DNA of 5,586 nucleotides from an uncultured Oligoflexia bacterium (GTDB lineage: Bacteria; Bdellovibrionota; Bacteriovoracia; Bacteriovoracales; Bacteriovoracaceae), in the NCBI GenBank assembly GCA_950060715.1, contig CATLVA010000126.1:1-5586 (forward strand), written 5' to 3'. Numbering within the stretch: the first letter of the stretch is position 1; the number at the start of each line of letters is the position of its first letter. Positions 1 through 5,586 of this stretch are shown here, piece by piece. The notes beneath the pieces are model-generated. The model was not told where the DNA came from and did not search any database. It worked only from the letters and a program-made list of their open reading frames with translations. The translations under genes and the position numbers were made by a program.

Positions 1-279
1 GTCTTAAAATCAATTTTTTTTATCTCAAAACGGTAGTTAAGTTTACGCGCATTTTCAAGGGGACATTATTTGTTTGTGTCTATCGAGAGATAGATTCTCT
101 CAATAGTGCGAAAGGCCAATACTATCATGAACTTAAGCGTTAAACTAAAGTGAATTTTTTGTGCATAAAAAGTTCTTCACTCGGACTTAAATTCAAACAT
201 TTACCCTAAAGATTCGTTTTAATTATCCGATAAGACTGATCATACAAATCAGTTATTTTTAAGTATTGGGAGAAAATAC
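1..279. other. Intergenic region and probable clpP leader
   Basis: No confident gene is visible here. The clpP reading frame is closed by TAA at 220-222, so clpP does not begin further left. Three possible stem-loops are present (78-101, 150-180, 234-254) and are described under findings. One + strand frame is open from the window edge to a TAA at 141-143; it could be the tail of an upstream gene, but its translation is not recognisable. A weak promoter-like pair, TTTACG (42-47), 16 bp, CATTAT (64-69), matches the sigma-70 consensus at 4/6 in each box. If used, it would give a leader of about 200 nt containing all three hairpins. This promoter is only a suggestion. Confidence 0.5.
268..272 (+). 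promoter_or_regulatory. clpP ribosome binding site
   Basis: GGGAG lies 7 nt before the ATG at 280, a normal Shine-Dalgarno position. With the in-frame stop at 220-222 and no better-placed ATG, GTG or TTG start, it supports 280 as the start codon. Confidence 0.8.
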
Positions 280-894
280 ATGAAAACGCCACAAAACTAT
301 ATACCAAATCCAATTGTTATTGAACAGACTTCAAGAGGTGAGAGACAATATGATATCTACTCAAGACTTCTATTAGATAGAATCATCTTCTTGGGGACAC
401 AAGTTAATGACACGGTGGCAAATTTACTAATCGCGCAGATGCTCTTTTTGGAACAAGATAATCCAGAAGACCCAATTCATTTTTATATTAACAGTCCAGG
501 TGGTAGTGTTTATGCCGGACTTGGTATTTACGACATTATGCAACATGTTTCTTGCCCAGTTTATACATACTGTGTAGGACTTGCGGCTTCAATGGGATCA
601 CTTCTTTTAACTGCAGGTGAAGCAGGTCATAGACACGCTATGCCTCATTCAAGAATTATGATTCACCAACCACTAGGTGGAGCACAGGGACAATGTTCAG
701 ATATTCAAATTCAAGCAAAAGAGATCCAAGATCTTAAAGATCAGCTTAATGGAATTTATATCAAGCACTCAAGTGTAGATATGAATATGGATAAAATTGT
801 TGATGCTACGGATAGAGATAATTATCTCTCTCCTGCACAGGCGATTGAATTAGGAATCATTGATTCTGCGATTGAACCAAAAAAAGGTAAGTAA
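280..894 (+). CDS. clpP: ATP-dependent Clp protease proteolytic subunit ClpP
   Basis: ClpP is the serine peptidase of the Clp system. In the family, two stacked heptameric rings form a cytoplasmic barrel that degrades proteins fed in by ClpX or another AAA+ partner. The 204 residues match the usual length and family signatures throughout. The catalytic serine is S104 in GLAASMGS, the histidine is H129 in [12 protein letters not shown], and the aspartate is D180 in TDRDNY, all assigned by alignment with remembered E. coli and Staphylococcus ClpP. The YINSPGGSV block (69-77) is intact. The N-terminus is short before [12 protein letters not shown], so any propeptide would be only about 6-9 residues, against 14 in E. 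coli. The stretch between H129 and D180 is two residues longer than in those relatives. The gene ends in tandem stops TAA TAG. clpX follows after 46 nt without a terminator, implying one transcript. Confidence 0.98.
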   Translation: MKTPQNYIPNPIVIEQTSRGERQYDIYSRLLLDRIIFLGTQVNDTVANLLIAQMLFLEQDNPEDPIHFYINSPGGSVYAGLGIYDIMQHVSCPVYTYCVGLAASMGSLLLTAGEAGHRHAMPHSRIMIHQPLGGAQGQCSDIQIQAKEIQDLKDQLNGIYIKHSSVDMNMDKIVDATDRDNYLSPAQAIELGIIDSAIEPKKGK

Positions 895-929
895 TAGATA
901 TTAGTGAGTAGCTTGGTTCTACTTCTTAA

Positions 930-934
930 AAGGA
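930..934 (+). promoter_or_regulatory. clpX ribosome binding site
   Basis: AAGGA sits 6 nt before the ATG at 941. An in-frame TAG at 902-904 rules out a start further upstream, so the clpX start is well fixed. Confidence 0.8.
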
Positions 935-940
935 AAAGTA

Positions 941-2251
941 ATGTCGAAAGAGAAAGGTAATTACAACAGCACACTTCACTGTAACTTTTGTGGCAAGTCC
1001 CAAAGGGAAGTGAAGAAATTAATCGCAGGACCTGGTGTTTACATCTGTGATGAATGTATTGAACTTTGTAATGAAATCATTTTTGAGGACTCGGTAAAGT
1101 CAGTTTCTAAGGCCGCACTTGATAACGTTCCAAAGCCTCATGAGATTAAAGAACATCTTGATTCTTATGTTATAGGTCAAGATAGAGCAAAGAAAATTAT
1201 TTCTGTAGCAGTTCACAATCACTATAAAAGAGTTGCTCATGGTGATTCAAAGAGAAAAGGTGATGAGGTCGAGTTACAGAAGTCTAATATTCTTCTTGCT
1301 GGTCCAACAGGATCGGGGAAAACGCTTATTGCTCAATCACTTGCAAAGTTTTTAAATGTACCTTTTGCCATTGCTGATGCAACCTCATTAACAGAGGCGG
1401 GTTATGTTGGTGAAGACGTTGAAAACATTATTCTTAATCTTCTTCAAAGCTGTGACTACGATGTAGAAAGAGCTGAGAGAGGAATTATTTATATTGATGA
1501 GATCGATAAGATCGCAAGAAAGTCTGAAAACCCATCAATCACAAGAGATGTCTCTGGTGAAGGTGTTCAACAGGCATTACTAAAGCTTATTGAAGGTACA
1601 GTCGCAGCTGTTCCACCAAAAGGTGGAAGAAAGCATCCTCAACAAGAGTTTATTCAAGTTAATACAAAGAATATTCTTTTTATCGTTGCTGGTGCCTTTG
1701 TTGGCTTAGATAAAATCATTGAAAAGAGACAGATTAAAAAACCTGCTCTTGGACTTGCTGGAAAACCAGAGAAAGCGAAAAAGGAAACGAAAACTCCTAT
1801 AGAAGCTTTTGGTGGTATTGAGGCAGAGGATCTATCAAGATTTGGACTGATTCCGGAATTCATTGGACGTCTACCAGTAAATGCGATGTTAGAAGAGTTA
1901 GATGAAGACGCTTTAATTCAAATTCTTAAAGAGCCGAGAAATGCGATTACTAAACAGTATCAAAAACTTTTTGAGTTTGATGGACTGGAATTAGAGTTTG
2001 AAGAAGATGCACTAAGAGAAGTGGCGAAGCTTGCAATCTCTAAGAAGACAGGTGCAAGGGGATTAAGATCAATCCTAGAGCAAACCATGTTGGAAGTTAT
2101 GTATGAAATTCCATCAAAAGATAACGTCATTAAATGTATTGTCACCAAGGATTCTATCCTCGGAAAAGAAAAACCTCGATTAGTAGAGGGAGAGAAAGGC
2201 AATGATGACGATAAAAAGAAGTCGGAAGACAGTAGTGTAAATGCTTCATAA
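941..2251 (+). CDS. clpX: ATP-dependent Clp protease ATP-binding subunit ClpX
   Basis: ClpX is a hexameric AAA+ unfoldase that recognises tagged substrates, unfolds them with ATP and threads them into ClpP. The N-terminal zinc-binding domain has the ligands C14, C17, C36 and C39; C43 is an extra cysteine. The AAA+ core follows: Walker A GPTGSGKT (121-128), pore loop GYVG (154-157), Walker B ending IDEID (185-189), the substrate-contacting RKH loop (230-232), the arginine-finger motif EFIGRLP (R310) and sensor-2 GARGLR (R373). The ClpP-docking loop tripeptide appears as LGL (270-272) in place of the IGF of E. coli, which still fits the [LIV]-G-[FL] pattern. Length is 436 residues against 424 in E. 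coli; part of the excess is a charged, probably disordered tail after about residue 415. It is downstream of clpP in the same apparent operon and is followed by an intrinsic terminator. Confidence 0.98.
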   Translation: MSKEKGNYNSTLHCNFCGKSQREVKKLIAGPGVYICDECIELCNEIIFEDSVKSVSKAALDNVPKPHEIKEHLDSYVIGQDRAKKIISVAVHNHYKRVAHGDSKRKGDEVELQKSNILLAGPTGSGKTLIAQSLAKFLNVPFAIADATSLTEAGYVGEDVENIILNLLQSCDYDVERAERGIIYIDEIDKIARKSENPSITRDVSGEGVQQALLKLIEGTVAAVPPKGGRKHPQQEFIQVNTKNILFIVAGAFVGLDKIIEKRQIKKPALGLAGKPEKAKKETKTPIEAFGGIEAEDLSRFGLIPEFIGRLPVNAMLEELDEDALIQILKEPRNAITKQYQKLFEFDGLELEFEEDALREVAKLAISKKTGARGLRSILEQTMLEVMYEIPSKDNVIKCIVTKDSILGKEKPRLVEGEKGNDDDKKKSEDSSVNAS

Positions 2252-2280
2252 AAACTTGTATTGAACATAATTTTATGATT

Positions 2281-2306
2281 ACGGGGTCTTTTTAGGCCCC
2301 GTTTTT
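2281..2306 (+). terminator. Intrinsic terminator after clpX
   Basis: ACGGGGTCT (2281-2289) pairs with AGGCCCCGT (2294-2302) around a TTTT loop, giving nine pairs including one G-U, and runs directly into TTTTT. It begins 30 nt after the clpX stop and should end the clpP-clpX transcript, leaving lon to its own promoter. Confidence 0.9.
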
Positions 2307-2486
2307 ATTTTCTGACCAAAACGATTTTCCTTCTATTTCCTTAATAGCGCCTTAATTTGGCCATTGCGTGAAAAACTTACAGATTCTTTCTTTTTAACGC
2401 GCTGAAATTAAATACTTTTCTCTTAGGAAAATTTGTCACTGTTTTACAGCCTTGAATCAGATTTAAAAGCATGGGAAAATAAAGTA
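2307..2486. other. Upstream region of lon
   Basis: This A+T-rich gap between the clpX terminator and the lon leader contains no convincing gene. It should hold the lon promoter, because the preceding transcript is terminated. No strong consensus promoter stands out; the best pair found is listed separately. A CTTGAAT at 2451-2457 resembles the -35 box of heat-shock sigma-32 promoters, but no matching C-rich -10 box lies at the expected distance. Confidence 0.5.
2452..2480 (+). promoter_or_regulatory. Possible weak lon promoter
   Basis: TTGAAT (2452-2457) and GAAAAT (2475-2480) are 17 bp apart, each matching 4/6 of the sigma-70 consensus. Transcription would begin near 2487, the left edge of the dyad before lon. 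The match is weak and other sites in the gap are possible. Confidence 0.25.
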
Positions 2487-2512
2487 TGTATCTGGTTTGT
2501 CCTCCAGATATA
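2487..2512 (+). promoter_or_regulatory. Dyad / stem-loop in the lon leader
   Basis: TATCTGG (2489-2495) and CCAGATA (2504-2510) are perfect inverted repeats separated by 8 nt. As RNA the stem extends to nine pairs (2487-2495 with 2504-2512, one G-U). It ends 6 nt before the Shine-Dalgarno sequence. It could be an operator for a dimeric regulator or an RNA structure controlling lon translation. It does not match the CIRCE heat-shock operator as I remember it. Confidence 0.6.
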
Positions 2513-2518
2513 AAGCGC

Positions 2519-2525
2519 AGGAGGT
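2519..2525 (+). promoter_or_regulatory. lon ribosome binding site
   Basis: AGGAGGT is a near-perfect complement to the 3' end of 16S rRNA, placed only 3 nt before the ATG at 2529 (4 nt from the GGAGG core). It is the strongest Shine-Dalgarno in the window, though closer than usual. Its GGAGG (2520-2524) is exactly complementary to CCTCC at 2501-2505. An in-frame TAA at 2511-2513 excludes an earlier lon start. Confidence 0.9.
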
Positions 2526-2528
2526 GCT

Positions 2529-4955
2529 ATGTCGGACAAGAAGTCATCAAACACCAAGAACTATCCACTTCTCCCTTTGAGAGACGTCATTATTTTTCCT
2601 CATATGGTCGTCCCTCTTTTTGTTGGTAGAGAAAAATCAATTTCAGCTTTAGAGAAAGCAGCTAAAAATGGAAATGAACTTTTTCTAGTTACACAAAAAG
2701 ATGCGAGCGTATTGAATCCGGAAAGAGAGGATGTTTACGATATCGGTACAGTGGTTAACATTATTCAAATGCTAAGACTGCCGGACAACACGGTAAAAGT
2801 CCTTATCGAAGGTAAGCACAGAGCAAAGATCAGTAATTTTGATTGTAAGCCTGAAGGTTATTTCGCAGATGTAGAAGAGTGCGAAGACGTTCTAGCAAAT
2901 CAAGTTTCTCTTGAAGCAACTGTTCGTTCTGTAAAAAATATCTTCGAGCAATATGTGAAACTTAATAAGAGAATTCCACCTGAATTGCTTATGAGTATTT
3001 CTTCTATTAACGATCCTTCTAGATTAGCAGATATTATCGTTGCTCATCTCACGATGAAAATTCCTGAGAAGCAAGAGATTTTAGACGCTGTGGATGTTGA
3101 ACAAAGACTTCAATTACTTCTTGAAAAAATGCAAGGTGAGATTGAAGTGATCAATGTTGAGAAGAAGATTCGTTCTCGCGTGAAAGCTCAAATGGAAAAG
3201 TCTCAGAAAGAGTACTATTTAAATGAGCAGATGAATGCGATTCAAAAAGAATTAGGTAATAAAGAAGACGGTAAGTCTGAGCTTGCAGACATGGAAGATA
3301 AGCTTCGTGCTAAAAACATGCCTCTTGATGCAAAAGAAAAAGTTGCTAAGGAGATTAAAAAGCTTAAGTCTATGTCTCCAATGTCAGCCGAGTCTGCCGT
3401 TGTAAGAAATTATATTGATTGGATGCTTAACCTTCCATGGAATGAGTACACATCAGATGATAACTCAGTCAAACATGCGAAAGAAGTTTTAGACCATGAT
3501 CATTTTGGACTAGAAGATGTAAAAGATAGAATCTTAGAATACCTATCGGTTAAAAATCTCGTTGCAGATTCAAATAAAACTTCAGGAACGATCCTTTGTT
3601 TAGCAGGTCCTCCTGGTGTTGGTAAGACATCGATTTGTAAGTCTCTTGCAACTTCAATGGGACGTGAATTCGTAAGAATTTCTCTCGGTGGGGTAAGAGA
3701 TGAAGCGGAAATTCGTGGTCACAGAAGAACTTATGTTGGTGCGATGCCAGGTAAGATTATTCAGGCGATGAAAAAAGCGAAAACTGGAAATCCAGTAATC
3801 CTACTCGATGAGATCGATAAAATGAGTTCAGACTTTAGAGGGGACCCAGCTTCAGCAATGCTAGAGGTTCTTGATCCTGCTCAGAATAAAAACTTTACCG
3901 ATCACTATATTGAGTGTGAGTACGATCTATCAAAAGTTATGTTCGTTATGACTGCTAACGATGTTTCAAGAATCCCAGGTCCTTTATATGACCGTATGGA
4001 AATGATTCATATCGCAGGTTATACGCCACATGAAAAACTACAGATTGCAAAAAGATACTTACTAGATCGTGCAATATCTTCTCATGGTCTTGAAGACTAT
4101 CCAGTTGCAGTTGCTGATAAAGTTTTTACTAAAATTATCAGAGGTTACACGAAAGAAGCTGGAGTAAGAAATCTAGAGCGACAGGTTAATACCATCGCAA
4201 GAAAAATTGCTACAGATGTCGTAACTAACGATGTTGAGAAAGGTAAGAAGTATAAGGTAACTGAAAAAGTTGTTGAAAAGTACTTAGGACCTATGAAGTT
4301 CGAAGGAACAAATATCGAATCTGAGCCACAAGTTGGATTAGTTAATGGTCTTGCTTGGACTTCGGTAGGTGGAGAGTTACTACATATTGAAGTAGTGACA
4401 GTTCCTGGGAATGGAAAGATTCAAGTTACAGGTAAGCTTGGAGAGGTTATGCAAGAATCTGCGAAAGCAGCTCTATCTTGGGTAAGATCACTAAGTGATA
4501 GATTAAGTATCGATCATGATTGGTACAATAAAAATGATATCCATGTACACGTTCCAGAGGGAGCAACTCCTAAAGATGGACCAAGTGCAGGTATCACTAT
4601 GGCAACCGCCCTAGCATCAGCAATAACAAATATGCCAGTGAAGCAAAATGTTGCGATGACAGGGGAGATTACTCTTAGAGGCCGAGTGCTTCCAATTGGT
4701 GGATTAAAAGAAAAATTACTAGCGGCTAAACAAGCAGGAATTACAACGATTGTAATCCCTGAGAAAAATGCGAAAGACCTAGTGAAAGTTCCAGACGAAA
4801 TTAAATCTGGACTAGATATCCACCCGGTGTCTCAAGCAGCGCAAGTTTTAAACATTGCACTAGAGCATCATATTGAAAATTTTCTACAAGAGAGAGCTTT
4901 CACTGTCTTGGATGGTGAAAAAGGGTCTGGTCACGAGCAAGCTGTGGCCAACTAA
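2529..4955 (+). CDS. lon: ATP-dependent serine protease Lon (LonA type)
   Basis: Lon is a homohexameric cytoplasmic protease carrying ATPase and peptidase on one chain; the family degrades misfolded proteins and selected regulators. The N-terminal substrate-binding domain begins at YPLLPLRDVIIFPHMVVPL (12-30) and leads through a long charged helical region (about 205-285). The AAA+ module has Walker A GPPGVGKT (360-367), pore-loop Y402 in TYVGAMPG, Walker B LLDEID (425-430), sensor-1 N477, arginine finger R489 and sensor-2 R547. The protease domain starts near GLAWTSVGG (608-616) and holds the catalytic dyad S686 in PKDGPSAG and K729 in GGLKEKLLAA. At 808 residues it has normal LonA length (E. 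coli Lon is 784) and no large membrane insertion like that of LonB. It is preceded by its own leader and followed by a strong terminator, so it is probably a separate transcript from clpPX. Confidence 0.98.
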   Translation: MSDKKSSNTKNYPLLPLRDVIIFPHMVVPLFVGREKSISALEKAAKNGNELFLVTQKDASVLNPEREDVYDIGTVVNIIQMLRLPDNTVKVLIEGKHRAKISNFDCKPEGYFADVEECEDVLANQVSLEATVRSVKNIFEQYVKLNKRIPPELLMSISSINDPSRLADIIVAHLTMKIPEKQEILDAVDVEQRLQLLLEKMQGEIEVINVEKKIRSRVKAQMEKSQKEYYLNEQMNAIQKELGNKEDGKSELADMEDKLRAKNMPLDAKEKVAKEIKKLKSMSPMSAESAVVRNYIDWMLNLPWNEYTSDDNSVKHAKEVLDHDHFGLEDVKDRILEYLSVKNLVADSNKTSGTILCLAGPPGVGKTSICKSLATSMGREFVRISLGGVRDEAEIRGHRRTYVGAMPGKIIQAMKKAKTGNPVILLDEIDKMSSDFRGDPASAMLEVLDPAQNKNFTDHYIECEYDLSKVMFVMTANDVSRIPGPLYDRMEMIHIAGYTPHEKLQIAKRYLLDRAISSHGLEDYPVAVADKVFTKIIRGYTKEAGVRNLERQVNTIARKIATDVVTNDVEKGKKYKVTEKVVEKYLGPMKFEGTNIESEPQVGLVNGLAWTSVGGELLHIEVVTVPGNGKIQVTGKLGEVMQESAKAALSWVRSLSDRLSIDHDWYNKNDIHVHVPEGATPKDGPSAGITMATALASAITNMPVKQNVAMTGEITLRGRVLPIGGLKEKLLAAKQAGITTIVIPEKNAKDLVKVPDEIKSGLDIHPVSQAAQVLNIALEHHIENFLQERAFTVLDGEKGSGHEQAVAN

Positions 4956-4985
4956 AATTTCTTTTTTGATAGTTTGGTGACGAAA

Positions 4986-5017
4986 AAAAAAGGAAGGCAA
5001 AAAAGCCTTCCTTTTTT
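4986..5017 (+). terminator. Intrinsic terminator after lon, probably bidirectional
   Basis: GGAAGGC (4992-4998) pairs with GCCTTCC (5005-5011) around a loop of six A. The stem is flanked by six A on the left and six T on the right, which can extend it to 13 pairs. The A-tract/T-tract symmetry means it could also stop transcription arriving from the right on the - strand. It begins about 30 nt after the lon stop codon. Confidence 0.93.
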
Positions 5018-5019
5018 AT

Positions 5020-5048
5020 TTGACATATAAAATCGGCTTAATTATATT
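5020..5048 (+). promoter_or_regulatory. Promoter of the tRNA-Val gene
   Basis: The -35 box TTGACA (5020-5025) is a perfect sigma-70 consensus, and the -10 box TATATT (5043-5048) matches 5/6 at the ideal 17-bp spacing. Transcription should start around 5055-5057, leaving a 5' leader of about 10-12 nt before the mature tRNA. The -35 box begins three bases after the T-tract of the lon terminator. Confidence 0.88.
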
Positions 5049-5059
5049 AGGTGCTCATC

Positions 5060-5148
5060 AAAAAGTGGGCGTTTAGCTCAGCTGGGAGAGCGCTACCCTT
5101 ACAAGGTAGATGTCGGCGGTTCGATCCCGTCAACGCCCACCACTTTTT
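5060..5148 (+). repeat. Perfect 9-bp inverted repeat flanking the tRNA
   Basis: AAAAAGTGG (5060-5068) is the exact reverse complement of CCACTTTTT (5140-5148). The left arm covers most of the predicted pre-tRNA leader plus the first two bases of the tRNA. The right arm covers the encoded CCA and a T-tract that probably serves as, or belongs to, the transcription stop. Whether it has a function is unknown. Confidence 0.7.
5067..5142 (+). tRNA. tRNA-Val, anticodon UAC
   Basis: A complete 76-nt cloverleaf can be folded by hand. The acceptor stem pairs GGGCGTT with AACGCCC, and the D stem pairs GCTC with GAGC. The anticodon stem CTACC/GGTAG encloses the loop CTTACAA, so the anticodon is TAC at 5100-5102. 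The T arm is GGCGG, TTCGATC, CCGTC with one G-U pair. The discriminator base is A and the 3' CCA is encoded (5140-5142). The anticodon reads GUA and, with the usual modification of U34, other valine codons. It has its own strong promoter between lon and a convergent gene. Confidence 0.97.
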
Positions 5149-5199
5149 AATCAATCCATTACATTATTTTTTTTGCACACGGCCAAGTTCAGTAAGGAT

Positions 5200-5586
5200 T
5201 TAATCTTTAAAAACACTATCTGTTGTTGGATTAAAACTTTCTGAGTTAGAGCTACCGCCTTTTAGGGTGCCATTTTCTGCTTTTTTCAATAGGCCTTGCT
5301 CTTCTAGTTGTTGTTTGAAAAGTGGGTTCAGTTCCTGAGGTTTAGGGGTGTATGGAGTGCAAAGCATTTGTACATTTCTTTTGTTTGTGGGCGTAATAAA
5401 TTTTTCCGCAAACCAAGGGCAGAAGGCTGCACCAAATGTTCCATTGTAGTACTTAAAACAGGCCAGTAAGCGGCCTTCTTTAACGGTGACTGATCCCATG
5501 TCGGGAACTTGGTTAATACAGTTTGCTAAATTCCCGGCGTTCTTTACCCATGGAGGTGTAGAGTCGGCTCTTACATTGAAGCTTAA
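5200..5586 (-). CDS. Unrecognised protein, 3' end of gene (partial)
   Basis: This - strand frame stays open from its TAA stop (5200-5202) to the window edge, showing 128 C-terminal residues. A methionine at 5497-5499 opens a 99-residue version, but no Shine-Dalgarno precedes it and the 29 codons upstream are all open, so the real start is probably beyond the window. I do not recognise the family. The visible part has four cysteines (fragment residues 23, 43, 56 and 76), several aromatic residues (ACFKYYNGTFGAAFCPWF) and a low-complexity tail rich in Gly, Ser, Asn and Thr. An even number of cysteines and a polar tail would suit an exported, disulfide-bonded protein, but any signal peptide would be off-window. 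It converges on the tRNA with a 57-nt gap. Confidence 0.6.
   Translation of the reverse strand, partial: LSFNVRADSTPPWVKNAGNLANCINQVPDMGSVTVKEGRLLACFKYYNGTFGAAFCPWFAEKFITPTNKRNVQMLCTPYTPKPQELNPLFKQQLEEQGLLKKAENGTLKGGSSNSESFNPTTDSVFKD

Noticed and set aside
127..153. Eight-codon leader peptide before clpP
   Set aside because: An ATG with AAAGG 11 nt upstream opens only eight codons, with no run of regulatory codons. Such short frames are expected by chance.
1709..1760. Loss of the ClpP-docking IGF loop in ClpX
   Set aside because: LGL at residues 270-272 occupies the expected place and fits the general [LIV]-G-[FL] pattern, so docking is probably retained.
1654..1863. 69-codon - strand open frame inside clpX
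   Set aside because: It lies wholly within clpX, whose protein is conserved along its length, and its translation looks like a hydrophobic shadow frame with no support of its own.
1960..2268. 102-codon - strand open frame over the 3' end of clpX
   Set aside because: It is antisense to conserved ClpX coding sequence, is extremely Ser/Phe-rich as shadows of Lys/Glu-rich genes are, and reads out of the clpX C-terminal region.
92..2390. Repeated AGATTC motif (92-97, 210-215, 2381-2386) before clpP and lon
   Set aside because: A six-base A/T-rich word occurring three times in intergenic DNA of this composition is not convincing, and the spacing to the genes is not consistent.
2451..2472. CTTGAAT as a sigma-32 heat-shock promoter for lon
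   Set aside because: The -35 box resembles the consensus, but no CCCCAT-type -10 box occurs at the required 13-15 nt spacing; the only CAT is too close and lacks the C run.
5143..5199. Separate intrinsic terminator between the tRNA and the convergent gene
   Set aside because: There are T-tracts (5144-5148 and around 5167-5174) but no convincing G/C stem immediately before the second; the sequence around GGCC at 5181-5184 does not fold well.

Overview
This window carries a conserved bacterial protein quality-control locus, read left to right: clpP (280-894), clpX (941-2251), lon (2529-4955) and a tRNA-Val(UAC) gene (5067-5142). All are on the + strand. The right edge holds the 3' part of an unrecognised protein gene on the - strand (5200 to beyond 5586). 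The DNA is A+T-rich, and the proteins are typical proteobacteria-like ClpP, ClpX and LonA. Gene order and base composition would suit a low-GC member of the Bdellovibrionota (Bacteriovorax/Halobacteriovorax-like). That is a guess from general resemblance, since no search could be run.

Layout. Positions 1-279 hold no confident gene; they contain three possible hairpins and the clpP ribosome binding site. clpP and clpX are 46 nt apart with no terminator between them, so they look co-transcribed; a good intrinsic terminator (2281-2306) follows clpX. A 277-nt gap leads to lon. Its last 45 nt contain a near-perfect dyad (2487-2512) directly in front of a very strong Shine-Dalgarno sequence, and a CCTCC element that could pair with that Shine-Dalgarno. 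lon ends in a strong, probably bidirectional terminator (4986-5017). A consensus-like promoter for the tRNA (TTGACA-N17-TATATT) begins three bases after it. The tRNA encodes its own CCA and is flanked by a perfect 9-bp inverted repeat.

How the genes work together. ClpX recognises, unfolds and threads proteins into the ClpP peptidase barrel. Lon is a single-chain AAA+ protease that degrades misfolded and regulatory proteins. Together they are two of the main cytoplasmic ATP-dependent proteolytic systems. All catalytic and nucleotide-binding residues that I can check are present, so all three should be active.

I see no mobile element, CRISPR array, phage gene or evident new multi-gene system. 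The most interesting signals are regulatory: the lon leader, the clpP leader and the repeat around the tRNA. The unrecognised cysteine-containing protein at the right edge is the other item worth a look.
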